Notes under the pieces: generated by a model | What the model saw: the letters and a program-made list of their open reading frames with translations, nothing else | Database searches by the model: none | Told to the model about the DNA's origin: nothing | Assembly: GCF_020510445.1 (NCBI RefSeq) | Contig: NZ_JAHBAG010000001.1 | Span: 5,184,501 to 5,248,500, forward strand | Source: Hydrogenophaga taeniospiralis | GTDB lineage: Bacteria; Pseudomonadota; Gammaproteobacteria; Burkholderiales; Burkholderiaceae_C | Length of the DNA stretch: 64,000 nucleotides | Direction: 5' to 3' | Translations under genes and position numbers: made by a program | In this document: one piece after another, positions 44,976 through 53,338 of the stretch | How positions within the stretch are numbered: the stretch's first letter is position 1 | Layout of the letters: every line of letters starts with the position of its first letter

Positions 44976-45647
44976 ATGCGCATCGAACTCGACTTCATCG
45001 CCGTGTTGCTGCAGTGGCCACTGCTCGCCAAAGGCGTGCTCTGGACGCTGGGCCTGACCGCCATCTCGGCCGTGATCGGTCTGGTGGTGGGCACGCTCTG
45101 CGCCTGGGCGCGCAGCAGCGGCCCGCTGTGGCTGCGCTGGGTGGTGGGCTGCTATGTGGAACTCATCCGCAACACGCCCTTCATCGTGCAGCTGTTCTTC
45201 GTGTTCTTCGGCCTGCCGGCCGCGGGCGTGAAGCTCACGCCCGAGATCGCGTCGGTGATCGCGATGGTGATCAACCTCGGCGCCTACGCGGCGGAGATCG
45301 TCCGCGCCGGCATCGATGCCACGCCCAAGGGCCAGTTCGAAGCCGCGGCCAGCCTGGCGCTCTCGCGCGTGCAGACCTTCCTGCACGTGGTGCTGCCACC
45401 CGCGCTGCAGAAGGTGTGGCCCGCGCTCACCAGCCAGATCATCATCGTGATGCTGGGTTCGGCCGTGTGTGGCCAGATCTCCACCGAAGAGCTGAGCTAC
45501 GCGGCCAACCTGATCCAGAGCCGCAACTTCCGCGCCTTCGAGGCCTTCATCGTCGCCACCGGCATCTACCTGCTGCTGTCGGTGGGTGTGCGTGCGCTGC
45601 TCAACTGGGCTGGCCCGCGTTATCTCTTTGGAGGCCGCCGTGGTTGA
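44976..45647 (+). CDS. Polar amino-acid ABC transporter permease 1
   Basis: 223 aa, HisM/GlnP type, about five membrane segments. Markers: LLAKGVLWTLGLTAISAVIG, VELIRNTPFIVQLFFVFFGL and the EAA loop DATPKGQFEAAASLALSRVQ. Forms the channel together with the next permease. Confidence 0.92.
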   Translation: MRIELDFIAVLLQWPLLAKGVLWTLGLTAISAVIGLVVGTLCAWARSSGPLWLRWVVGCYVELIRNTPFIVQLFFVFFGLPAAGVKLTPEIASVIAMVINLGAYAAEIVRAGIDATPKGQFEAAASLALSRVQTFLHVVLPPALQKVWPALTSQIIIVMLGSAVCGQISTEELSYAANLIQSRNFRAFEAFIVATGIYLLLSVGVRALLNWAGPRYLFGGRRG

Positions 45648-46290
45648 TTTTTCTTTGTGGGACATCTTCCGCAACCTGCTGCTGGCCGCGCGCTGGACGG
45701 TGGGCCTTTCGCTGATCGCCTTCGTCGGCGGTGGCCTGGTGGGCATCGCCCTGCTGGTGGCGCGCACCGCGCGCTGGCCCGGCGCCGAGCGCTTCGTCGC
45801 CGGCTACGTGCAGCTGTTCCAGGGCACACCGCTGCTGATGCAGCTGTTCCTGGCCTACTTCGGTCTGGCGCTGTTTGGCGTCGACACCTCGGCCTGGATG
45901 GCCGCGGCGGTGGCGCTCACGCTCTACACCAGCGCCTTTCTGGTCGAGATCTGGCGCGGCTGCGTGGCCGCCGTGCCCAAGGGCCAGTGGGAAGCGGCGC
46001 AGAGCCTGGCGCTGAGCTTTGGCGAACAGCTGCGCCACGTGATCCTGCCGCAGGCCACGCGCATCGCCATCGCGCCCACGGTGGGCTTCCTGGTGCAGGT
46101 CGTCAAAGGCACGGCGCTGGCCTCGGTGATCGGCTTCGTCGAACTCACCAAAGCCGGCACCATGATCACCAACGCCACCTTCCAGCCCTTCCTGGTCTAC
46201 AGCTGCGTGGCCCTTCTGTACTTTGCGCTGTGCTTCCCTGTGAGCCTGTATGCGCGTTCCCTCGAGAGGAAACTCAATGCAAGTCGCTGA
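45640..46290 (+). CDS. Polar amino-acid ABC transporter permease 2
   Basis: 216 aa, HisM/GlnP type (LLLAARWTVGLSLIAFVGGG, VQLFQGTPLLMQLFLAYFGL, AAVPKGQWEAAQSLALSFGE). GTG start at 45640 with GGAGG six bases upstream, overlapping the first permease by 8 bp. An in-frame ATG at 45586 would overlap far more and lacks a ribosome site. Overlaps the ATPase gene by 14 bp. Confidence 0.9.
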   Translation: MVDFSLWDIFRNLLLAARWTVGLSLIAFVGGGLVGIALLVARTARWPGAERFVAGYVQLFQGTPLLMQLFLAYFGLALFGVDTSAWMAAAVALTLYTSAFLVEIWRGCVAAVPKGQWEAAQSLALSFGEQLRHVILPQATRIAIAPTVGFLVQVVKGTALASVIGFVELTKAGTMITNATFQPFLVYSCVALLYFALCFPVSLYARSLERKLNASR

Positions 46291-47056
46291 ACCCACCGTG
46301 ATCGGTACGCCGCTGGCCAAGACCGGTCCCATCGTCGACATCCACCAGCTGCGCAAGTCCTACGGCAGCAACGAGGTGCTCAAGGGCATCGACCTGCAGG
46401 TCAGGCCCGGCGAGGTGATCGCCATCATCGGCAAGAGTGGCTCGGGCAAGAGCACGCTGCTGCGCTGCATCAACGGGCTGGAGGTGTTCCAGAGCGGCAG
46501 CCTGAGCGTGGACGGCCAGCCGCTGCTGCACGGCAACGCCGCAGCCATGCGCGAGCTGCGCCAGCACGTGGGCATGATCTTCCAGAACTTCAACCTGTTC
46601 CCGCACCTGAGCGTGGGCAAGAACGTGATGCTCGCGCCCGGTCTGGTAAAGAAGATCGACAGCGCCGCCAGCGAGGCCAAGGCGCGCCAGCTGCTGGACC
46701 GTGTGGGCCTGGGCGAGAAGTTCGACGCCTTCCCCGACCAGCTCTCGGGTGGCCAGCAGCAGCGCGTGGCGATCGCGCGCGCACTGGCCATGGAGCCCAG
46801 CGTGCTGCTCTGCGACGAGATCACCTCGGCCCTCGACCCCGAACTCGTGGGCGAGGTGCTGCGCGTGGTGGAATCGCTGGCCGACGAGGGCATGACCCTG
46901 CTGATGGTCACGCACGAGATGGGCTTCGCGCGCAAGGTGAGCGACCGCGTGATCTTCATGCACCAGGGACGGGTGCACGAGATGGGTCCGCCGGCGGAAC
47001 TCTTTGGCAGCCCGCAAACGCCGGAACTGCAGCAGTTCCTGTCGTCTATCCACTGA
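46277..47056 (+). CDS. Polar amino-acid ABC transporter ATPase (GlnQ/HisP type)
   Basis: 259 aa. Walker A GKSGSGKST, Q-loop MIFQNFNLFPHL, signature LSGGQQQRVAIARALA, Walker B SVLLCDEITSALDPE and H-loop MVTHEMGFARKVSD. ATG 46277 preceded by GAGAGGAAA. The last 11 bp overlap the convergent transporter gene. Confidence 0.93.
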   Translation: MQVAEPTVIGTPLAKTGPIVDIHQLRKSYGSNEVLKGIDLQVRPGEVIAIIGKSGSGKSTLLRCINGLEVFQSGSLSVDGQPLLHGNAAAMRELRQHVGMIFQNFNLFPHLSVGKNVMLAPGLVKKIDSAASEAKARQLLDRVGLGEKFDAFPDQLSGGQQQRVAIARALAMEPSVLLCDEITSALDPELVGEVLRVVESLADEGMTLLMVTHEMGFARKVSDRVIFMHQGRVHEMGPPAELFGSPQTPELQQFLSSIH

Positions 47057-48335
47057 TCCAGCGCATCCAGCCCCACACCACCACCAGCGTGGCCAGCGTC
47101 ACCGGGATGCCGGTGAGCGCATGCCGCTTCCAGTCGATGCCGATGCCCTGCTTCGCGGCCAGGTCGGCCACGATCAGGTTGGCGATCGAGCCCACCAGCA
47201 GCAGGTTGCCGGCGAAGGTGCTCACCAGCGCGAGCATCGTGCCCGCCTCGCTGGCGTTGGCGCCCAGGTGCGGCAACAGCAGCATGACCGCCGGCACGTT
47301 GGAGACCAGGTTGGACAGCGCCACACCCAGCACCAGCAGCGGCCCGGGGTCGGCCAGGTGCACGCCCTGGCTGGACATCCATGCCACCGCCTGCGCCGCC
47401 AGACCGGTGGTTTCGAACGCGTGGTTGACCACGAACAGGCCGATGAACAGCAACAGGAGCGGCCAGTCCACAAAACCTATCACGTGCGAGGAATGCAGGC
47501 GCCGGCTCAGCAGCAGCACGCCCGCACCGACCAGCGCCGCCACGTCGCGCGGCCAGTCGGTGAACAGGAAGATGCCCATCAGGGCCGTGGCCACCGCCAG
47601 TCCCTTCGTGGTCTGCCAGCGGTCGAATGCGGGCTCCTCTTCCGGGCTCGCGGCCGGCAGCAGCGCCATGTCCGCCGGGCGGCGCGGTTCGCCCGCCCCC
47701 GTGCGTGCCCCCGGCCCGTAGGCCAGCCACAACCACAGCAGGCCCAGGCTCAACACCACCGGTGGCAGCGCCTGGTGCACATAGCCGCCGAACGGCAGTT
47801 GCAGCACGGAGCCGATCAGCATGTTCTGCGGGTTGCCGATCAGCGTCGCGGCCGAGCCGATGTTGGCGGCGCAGGCCAGGCCGATCAGGAACGGCAGCGG
47901 ATTCAGCCCGCGCTGCAGGCACAGGCGCGCGACCACCGGCGTCATGGCCAGGCAGATGATGTCGTTGGAAAAGACCGCCGACAGCGCGCCGGCCACAGCG
48001 ATCAGCGCCGCCAGCAGCCCAGGGCGTGAGAGCGGCATGGCACCGACACGGCGCGTGACTTCGGCGTAGAAACCGCCCAGCCGCATCTGGGCCGACACCA
48101 CCATGAAGGCGAACAGCAGCACGATGGTGGGCAGGTCCACCGCACGCGCGGCGTCTTCCACCGGCAGGCCGGCCAGCGCGATCACCGCGATGGCGCCGAG
48201 CAGGGCCACGCCCGAACGGTCGAGCTTCAGGCGCGGCAGGCCGCCGAGGAACATGCCGAGGTACACCACCGCGAACACGGCAACAATGCCCCAGTCGGTG
48301 GCAGAATGCCCGAACAGGGCGGTCGATGGCGTCAT
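47046..48335 (-). CDS. Anion/arsenite-type permease (ArsB/NhaD, SLC13-like)
   Basis: 429 aa, about eleven membrane segments. Matches the ion transporter superfamily: VDLPTIVLLFAFMVVSAQMR, SNDIICLAMTPVVARLC, GSAATLIGNPQNMLIG (a substrate-loop motif) and SNLVSNVPAVMLLLPHLG. Transported ion unclear (arsenite, citrate-like or sodium/proton). No arsR or arsC nearby, so an arsenic role is not supported. Start ATG 48335 preferred over ATG 48362. Ends 11 bp inside the ABC ATPase gene. Confidence 0.82.
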   Translation of the reverse strand: MTPSTALFGHSATDWGIVAVFAVVYLGMFLGGLPRLKLDRSGVALLGAIAVIALAGLPVEDAARAVDLPTIVLLFAFMVVSAQMRLGGFYAEVTRRVGAMPLSRPGLLAALIAVAGALSAVFSNDIICLAMTPVVARLCLQRGLNPLPFLIGLACAANIGSAATLIGNPQNMLIGSVLQLPFGGYVHQALPPVVLSLGLLWLWLAYGPGARTGAGEPRRPADMALLPAASPEEEPAFDRWQTTKGLAVATALMGIFLFTDWPRDVAALVGAGVLLLSRRLHSSHVIGFVDWPLLLLFIGLFVVNHAFETTGLAAQAVAWMSSQGVHLADPGPLLVLGVALSNLVSNVPAVMLLLPHLGANASEAGTMLALVSTFAGNLLLVGSIANLIVADLAAKQGIGIDWKRHALTGIPVTLATLVVVWGWMRWISG

Positions 48336-48446
48336 GAAGGCAGGCTTTTTGTGGTGCGGCATGGTAGCAAAGGCCTGGAGACCGACCACCGCGTTCGCCC
48401 TTGGAACCCACACCACCCGTCCCACCAACCACCTGTTTTCCAGACC

Positions 48447-48842
48447 ATGATCTCCCGCCAACAACTTCTTTCCTGGTGCAAACCGCTGCTGGTCAGCGCG
48501 GTGGTGCTGCTCGCCGCCTGCAACCCGATCGCCATCATCAGCGCCGACCCCTCGCCGGCCACGGTGGGTGAATCGGTGACCTTCGACGGCTCCGGGACCG
48601 TGATCTCGAAAACGCCGGCCGATACCGTCGCGACGTCTTACGAGTGGGATTTCGGCGATGGCAGCAGCGCCAAGGGCGAGGCGGTCAGCCACACCTACAC
48701 CGCCGCGGGCACCTACACCGTCACCCTCACGGTCACGGACAGCGCGGGCCGGGAGGGCAGCACGACCGAAGAGATCACGGTGGAGCCGGCCAGCCAGACA
48801 AGCACATCCACCCAGTCAACGACGACGTCCGGGACCGAATGA
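48447..48842 (+). CDS. Small PKD-domain lipoprotein
   Basis: 131 aa. Lipoprotein signal (LLVSAVVLLAACN, lipobox Cys25) and one PKD beta-sandwich (about 32-113) with SYEWDFGDGSSAKGEAVSHT and YTAAGTYTVTLTVTDSAG, then a Ser/Thr/Gln-rich tail. Likely envelope-attached and involved in protein or glycan contact. No partner is apparent. Strong terminator follows. Confidence 0.83.
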   Translation: MISRQQLLSWCKPLLVSAVVLLAACNPIAIISADPSPATVGESVTFDGSGTVISKTPADTVATSYEWDFGDGSSAKGEAVSHTYTAAGTYTVTLTVTDSAGREGSTTEEITVEPASQTSTSTQSTTTSGTE

Positions 48843-48878
48843 CCCCTTGCGGGGACCCACCGGGCGCTGCCCCAAAAC

Positions 48879-48902
48879 AAAGACCCGCCGAGGCGGGTCT
48901 TT
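48879..48902. terminator. Intrinsic terminator, bidirectional
   Basis: AAAGACCCGCC, GA, GGCGGGTCTTT: an eleven-base stem with flanking A and T runs, able to end both the PKD lipoprotein transcript and the convergent MBL hydrolase transcript. Confidence 0.9.
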
Positions 48903-48926
48903 TGCTGTGAGCTTGAGGGAACCACC

Positions 48927-49916
48927 TCAGCCCTGCAGCGACTTCCACATCTCCATGTCGCGCTCGGCGGTCCAGATGCGCGGGTTCTTGATGCCGCTGG
49001 CTTCGTCGTAGGCACGGCTCACGTCAAACGGCAGGCAGTGTTCGTAGATGAACACATGGCCGAACACCGGGTCCATGCTCTTGCGGGTGTGGGCCATGGC
49101 GGCCTTGAGGTCCATGCCGGCGGCGGCGGCCTCCTTGCCGGCCTGGAACAGGGTGGTGACCCAGCGCTTCGTGTAGTCCAGCGCCTTGTTCACGTCGGCG
49201 TTGCCCTTCATGGCCTCGCCGCGGCCGGGCACGATGAATTCGGGCTTCAAGGCACGCAGGGCTTCGAGCGTGGCGGGCCACTCTTCGAGCTGGGCGTCGC
49301 CGGTGTAGACACCCGCTTCGTACTCCACCAGGTCGCCGCTGAACAGCACTTTTTCGTCCGCCACCCAGGCGATGGTGTCGCCACGGGTGTGGCCGTGGCC
49401 AGGGCTCCAGATCTGCACCGTCACGCCGCCCAGGTCGATGCTGAGCTTGCCGGGCACCTCGCCCTGGGTCGCGTCGCCGCCACCGATCACCATGGTGGGC
49501 CAGGTCAGGCCGGGCACGCTGTCGGCGCCACGGAACAGGCGCGGGAAGCGCTCCATCTCGCTCTGCATGTCCTGCGCGCCGCGCTCGACGATCAGTTCGT
49601 AGGTGCCCTGGCTGGCGATGACTTCGGTGGCGCCCTCGGCCAGGTAGGCGCTGGCGCCCAGCACGCGCACCGCGTGGTAGTGGGTCAGCAGCACGTACTT
49701 GATCGGCTTGTCCGAGACCTTGCGGATCTGCTGGATCAGGTCGCGCGCCATGGCCGGCGTGGCGGTGGCGTCGCTGACCATGATGTATTTGTCGCCGATG
49801 ATGACGCCCGAGTTCGGATCGCCCTCGGCGGTGTAGGCCCAGCAGTGCGGGCTGAGCTGTTCGAAGGTGATCTTTTTGTCTTCCAGGTCGGCCTGGGAAG
49901 CGAAGGCTTTGCTCAT
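48927..49916 (-). CDS. MBL-fold metallo-hydrolase with altered metal motif
   Basis: 329 aa, metallo-beta-lactamase fold. The HxHxDH motif is changed to THYHAVRV: His79 and His81 remain, Asp is Val83 and the last His is Arg84. His176 (SPGHGHTRGD) and Asp195 (LFSGDLVEYE) remain, but the final His is Arg232 (VPGRGEAM). Only the first metal site therefore looks intact. Resembles quinoprotein relay-type or SoxH-like MBL proteins. Substrate unknown. Minus strand, upstream neighbour a TetR gene 165 bp away. Confidence 0.85.
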   Translation of the reverse strand: MSKAFASQADLEDKKITFEQLSPHCWAYTAEGDPNSGVIIGDKYIMVSDATATPAMARDLIQQIRKVSDKPIKYVLLTHYHAVRVLGASAYLAEGATEVIASQGTYELIVERGAQDMQSEMERFPRLFRGADSVPGLTWPTMVIGGGDATQGEVPGKLSIDLGGVTVQIWSPGHGHTRGDTIAWVADEKVLFSGDLVEYEAGVYTGDAQLEEWPATLEALRALKPEFIVPGRGEAMKGNADVNKALDYTKRWVTTLFQAGKEAAAAGMDLKAAMAHTRKSMDPVFGHVFIYEHCLPFDVSRAYDEASGIKNPRIWTAERDMEMWKSLQG

Positions 49917-50081
49917 GGGGGTCTCCTGTGGGGCGCGGACGCGCGAATCGACAACCGGTGAGATTTTACCTAAACGAAATCAATTTCACATTGGTGAACG
50001 AATAACCCCGCACCACACCCAGGAAACGCCCGGTAGCCGGTGGGCCGGCGCGCGGGGTGAGCGGGCATGCCTCAAAGGCCC

Positions 50082-50681
50082 TCAGCCTCCCAGGCCTTTT
50101 TCGAGCACGGCCACCACCTCGTCGGCAAAAGCGGCGTAGCTCATGGGGCCGCCCGGGCGCAGCCAGGTGAAGGTCCAGTTGATCATGCCGAACAGCATCA
50201 TGGTCAGCGCGGTCTGGTTGGCCGGCGTCACGCGCTCGGGGTAGGCGCGTTTGAGGAAGCGGGTGAAGGCGGCCACCACGTCGCGCTGGCGGTTCAGGAT
50301 GAGCTCGCGCTGCGCCTCGCCCAGGAACTTGGTGTCGGACACCAGCGCCACGTGGCGCGTGGCCGAGCTTTCGTATTCGGCCAGGAACGCGCGCACCAGT
50401 TCGTTGAGCGCATCGCGCTCGCTCAGGTTCTTGCGCTGGGCCCGCGCCTCGGCCTCGCCGATCAGCGCCAGCAGCCGCTGGGTGTAGCGGTCGAGCAGGT
50501 CGAAGAGGATCGCTTCCTTGCTCTCGTAATAGTGGTAGAGCCGTGCCTTGCTGGTGCCGCAGGCGGTGGCGATGGTGTTCATGCTCGCGGCCGGGAAGCT
50601 CTGGCGGGCAAAACACTGCGCCGCGACGTCGAGGATTTCGTCGCGCTTGAGGTCGTGGGTGGCGGATCTGGGGCGGGCCAT
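50082..50681 (-). CDS. TetR/AcrR-family regulator
   Basis: 199 aa. The N-terminal helix-turn-helix is clear (RDEILDVAAQCFARQSFPAA, SMNTIATACGTSKARLYHYY, ESKEAILFDLLDRY); the C-terminal ligand domain resembles regulators of acyl-CoA or aromatic degradation. ATG 50681 abuts a perfect palindrome that is probably its own operator. It may control the downstream MBL hydrolase on the same strand. Confidence 0.9.
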   Translation of the reverse strand: MARPRSATHDLKRDEILDVAAQCFARQSFPAASMNTIATACGTSKARLYHYYESKEAILFDLLDRYTQRLLALIGEAEARAQRKNLSERDALNELVRAFLAEYESSATRHVALVSDTKFLGEAQRELILNRQRDVVAAFTRFLKRAYPERVTPANQTALTMMLFGMINWTFTWLRPGGPMSYAAFADEVVAVLEKGLGG

Positions 50682-50701
50682 GGGTGGACATTGTCCACCC
50701 A
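50681..50701. promoter_or_regulatory. Perfect palindrome at the TetR start codon, candidate operator
   Basis: Arms TGGGTGGACA and TGTCCACCCA separated by one base. The last arm base is the A of the TetR ATG on the minus strand. The symmetry fits a TetR dimer; binding there would block its own translation start region or promoter. Confidence 0.6.
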
Positions 50702-50706
50702 TGGCC

Positions 50707-50930
50707 AGGATGGGCTCCCCCCGCGCCGGCCTGACGGCCGTCACCCCCCAAGGGGGCGGCGCGAGTGGCCCGGCGAAGCCGGTTCCACCGCGCCCTGAAA
50801 ACCGGACCACCCCCATCGCTTGCTCGCTGCGCGTAGCCGCTCAGCCCCTCAAGGGGCAACGCCTGCGGCCTGGCGAAGCCAGTTCCGCGGCGTTCTGGGC
50901 CAAGACACTTCACGCCGGACAGGCCACGCT
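50707..50930 (+). repeat. GC-rich dispersed repeat, two tandem copies
   Basis: Copy one has CACCCCCCAAGGGGGCGG and GGCCCGGCGAAGCCGGTTCC. Copy two has CCCCTCAAGGGGCAACGC, GCGGCCTGGCGAAGCC, AGTTCCGCGGCGTTCTGGG. Together with the palindrome before it, this fills the 347-bp gap between the TetR and TfoX-like genes. No coding potential seen. Confidence 0.65.
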
Positions 50931-51028
50931 CACTCGCGCGGGGTCTGTTGGCACTTTGCGCGGGCATGAGTTCCCTTGATCGCGCTTGGTGGGTTGGCAC
51001 GTCGATTGCCGTTGACTACCATGCGCGC

Positions 51029-51403
51029 ATGGCCACCAAACCCATCATCGATCCTTTTGTGCTGCACGCCTGCGAGCTGCTGTCCTGTCTCGGCTCGTGC
51101 AAGGCCGTGCGCATGTTCGGGGGCTATGGCCTGTCGGTGGACGGCATGAACGTGGGGCTCATTGCCTGGGACACCTTGTTCCTCAAGACCAACGCCGAGA
51201 CCGAACCCCAGTGGCTGGCCGCGGGCGGGCGGCCTTTTCAGTACGAGGCCAAGGGCAAGACCATGCGCTTGCACTACCACACGCCGCCCGAGGACGCGCT
51301 GGAATCGCCCGCGCTGATGGCGCCCTGGGCCCGGCTGGCGCTGGGCGCCGCGGTGGCGGCACGAAAGCCGGCACCGCAGCGCAAAAAGTCCTCGGCACGC
51401 TAG
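51029..51403 (+). CDS. TfoX/Sxy N-terminal domain protein
   Basis: 124 aa. Core: CELLSCLGSCKAVRMFGGYG, LSVDGMNVGLIAWDTLFLKT and FQYEAKGKTMRLHYHTPPED. TfoX_N proteins are linked to competence control in gamma-proteobacteria, but single-domain forms like this have no established function. ATG 51029 fits the family N-terminus. Confidence 0.82.
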   Translation: MATKPIIDPFVLHACELLSCLGSCKAVRMFGGYGLSVDGMNVGLIAWDTLFLKTNAETEPQWLAAGGRPFQYEAKGKTMRLHYHTPPEDALESPALMAPWARLALGAAVAARKPAPQRKKSSAR

Positions 51404-51437
51404 CGGCCTTCTCGGGCAGGCGCTGGCCGCGCCCGGC

Positions 51438-51917
51438 TCACCAGTGCCCGGCCTCGTACGGGCCCAGCACCCGCCCCCGGCCGGCCGCCAGGAACTCGCT
51501 GTAGCCCAGCAGGCCGCGCAGCACCCGCACCGTTGCCACGCCCGCCCGACCCAGCGCTTCGCCGAGGTCGCGCGCGGGCGACGCCACTTCTCGGGCGAAG
51601 CGGCTGGGGGCCGCCGACGCCGTGGCGTCGGACCAGTCGAAATGCACCGGCCCGGCGTCGTCGGGGCGGGCAACGGGCTCCATGACCAGCCGGGCGCCGG
51701 GTGGCACGGCCAGCACATCGCCCGGGCCCAGGAAACGATCACCCAGTTCGTTGGGCGCGCCCTGGTAAGGGCCGCCCAGCGTCACCCACACCCGACCGCA
51801 GAAGATGCGCAGCACAGCGGTCTTCTTCGGGCTCAGGCTCATGGCGTGGCCGGGGTGCAGTCGCCAGGCGCCGATGGGTGCACGGCGGGCGGACAAAGAA
51901 GCAGCGGGATGTGACAT
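51438..51917 (-). CDS. DUF2917 domain protein
   Basis: 159 aa. A cupin-like beta region (WRLHPGHAMSLSPKKTAVLR, IFCGRVWVTLGGP, DRFLGPGDVLAVPPGARLVM) is typical of DUF2917; the C-terminal 60 residues are variable. Function unknown. It is divergent from the LysR gene, which is the usual layout for a LysR target. ATG 51917 chosen. Confidence 0.8.
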   Translation of the reverse strand: MSHPAASLSARRAPIGAWRLHPGHAMSLSPKKTAVLRIFCGRVWVTLGGPYQGAPNELGDRFLGPGDVLAVPPGARLVMEPVARPDDAGPVHFDWSDATASAAPSRFAREVASPARDLGEALGRAGVATVRVLRGLLGYSEFLAAGRGRVLGPYEAGHW

Positions 51918-51995
51918 ACGGTTCTCCAGTGACAAAAACACGGATGCCATCTTCCCGCGCCCTTGTCCATGGGTCCAATGAAATGGCGGTAAGCT

Positions 51996-52018
51996 ATTGA
52001 TTCGGATACCGCATCAAT
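51996..52018. promoter_or_regulatory. Candidate LysR-type (T-N11-A) operator
   Basis: Arms ATTGAT and ATCAAT separated by 11 bp, the classical LTTR box, in the gap between the divergent DUF2917 and LysR genes and 15 bp from the LysR ATG. Confidence 0.6.
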
Positions 52019-52033
52019 TGATTGGACCTGCCC

Positions 52034-53077
52034 ATGTCGCTTCCGGCCAGCCATCCCCGCACCCGCCCGATCTCCGCCGGGCATCTGCGCGCCTTTGACG
52101 CCGTCGCCCGGCACCTGAACTTCCGCGCCGCCGCCGAAGAGCTTTCCCTCACGCAGAGCGCGGTGAGCCGGCAGATCCAGGCCCTGGAAGACGAGGTGGG
52201 CGCCGCCCTCTTCCTGCGCCACACGCGCGCGGTGGAGCTCACCAGCGCGGGCTCGCAGCTGCTGCGCGCCAGCGGGGTGGCGCTGGAGCGCATTGATGCG
52301 GCCGTGCGGCAGATCCGCCAGAACGTGGGGCGCAAGAGCGTGGCCATCACCACCTGGGCTTCGTTCGCCTCGATGTGGCTGATTCCGCGCCTTGAAGCCT
52401 TCCAGCGCGAGCACCCGGACATCGACATCCGCATCGACGCCTCCGACGCCGCGATCGATCTGGCCACCGCCGACGTGGATCTGGCCCTGCGCTACGCCGT
52501 GCCCCAGGCCATGCCGGCCCATGCGATCCGGCTGTTTGGCGAACAACTCACCCCGGTGGCCAGCCCCTGGCTGCTCAAGACGCACCGCCTGTGCAAGGTG
52601 GAAGACCTGTCGAAGATCACCCTCATCGAAGCCGGCGACGCGCACCGCACGCGCCACCTGGAGTGGCTGACCTGGCAGCGCTGGTTCGACCACTTCGCCA
52701 CCCCCGCCCCAGCCACCGGCGGCGCGCGCGCCAAGGCCGGGCCGGGCGCGGCCAGACCCAAGGCGCGGCTCACGCCGCAGCGCTGGCTGTATTTCAACTA
52801 CGCCAACCAGATCGTGCAGGCCGCGCTCACCGGCCAGGGTGTGGCGCTGGCCCGCATGCCGCTCGTGGCCGAGAGCCTGGCCAGCGGCGACCTGGTCGAG
52901 CCGCTGCCCGGCATGCGGCTGGACTCGCCCCTGGTGTACTGGCTGGTGCAGGCACCGCGCAGCGTGGTGCGCCCGGAGGTCAAGGCCTTCTGCGACTGGC
53001 TGCTGAAAGAGGCCGAGCGCACCCGCCAGGCGATTGGCGAGGTGCCTGATCCGGATACCGTTGACTATATTGACTAA
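52034..53077 (+). CDS. LysR-family regulator (GcvA-like)
   Basis: 347 aa. Helix-turn-helix at about 18-75 (LRAFDAVARHLNFRAAAEEL, SLTQSAVSRQIQALEDEVG), then a periplasmic-binding-like effector domain with TTWASFASMWLIPRLEAFQ. A Pro/Ala/Lys-rich stretch near residues 230-250 (APATGGARAKAGPGAARPKA) looks like an insertion in a surface loop. ATG 52034 is preferred to in-frame TTG 52022. Likely controls the divergent DUF2917 gene. Confidence 0.9.
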   Translation: MSLPASHPRTRPISAGHLRAFDAVARHLNFRAAAEELSLTQSAVSRQIQALEDEVGAALFLRHTRAVELTSAGSQLLRASGVALERIDAAVRQIRQNVGRKSVAITTWASFASMWLIPRLEAFQREHPDIDIRIDASDAAIDLATADVDLALRYAVPQAMPAHAIRLFGEQLTPVASPWLLKTHRLCKVEDLSKITLIEAGDAHRTRHLEWLTWQRWFDHFATPAPATGGARAKAGPGAARPKARLTPQRWLYFNYANQIVQAALTGQGVALARMPLVAESLASGDLVEPLPGMRLDSPLVYWLVQAPRSVVRPEVKAFCDWLLKEAERTRQAIGEVPDPDTVDYID

Positions 53078-53078
53078 C

Positions 53079-53262
53079 CCCCCTGCGCCGCTGCGCGACT
53101 TCCCCCCAGGGGGACCACGCCCTTGGACCGGCGGAGCCGGATCTTCGGCGTGTGCTGGGTGGAATACGTCCCCCCCCCTGCGCCGCTTTGCGGCTTCCCC
53201 CCAAGGGAACCACGCCCTTGGACCGGCGAAGCCGGATCTTCGGCGTGTGCCGGGCAGCGGCC
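53079..53262 (+). repeat. GC-rich dispersed repeat, two tandem 95-bp copies
   Basis: The strings CTGCGCCGCT and CCGGATCTTCGGCGTGTGC recur at 95-bp spacing (53083/53178 and 53137/53232), with CCCCCCAGGGGG-type and CCGGCGAAGCCGG-type hairpins in each copy. Lies between the LysR stop and the DMT transporter start. Confidence 0.7.
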
Positions 53263-53338
53263 CCCTCTGTGGTGCCGCGTGTGGAGCCTTGGTCAGCGCC
53301 TTCTTTCAGGCACACTGCGCAGCTTTTCTTCCGCGCCC

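Noticed and set aside
47046..48335. Arsenite efflux pump (arsB) as a firm call
   Set aside because: The fold fits, but no arsR/arsC is nearby and the family includes many other ions.
53079..53338. N-terminal extension of the DMT transporter reading through repeat sequence
   Set aside because: The upstream frame is only tandem GC-rich repeat and gives no membrane or signal segment.
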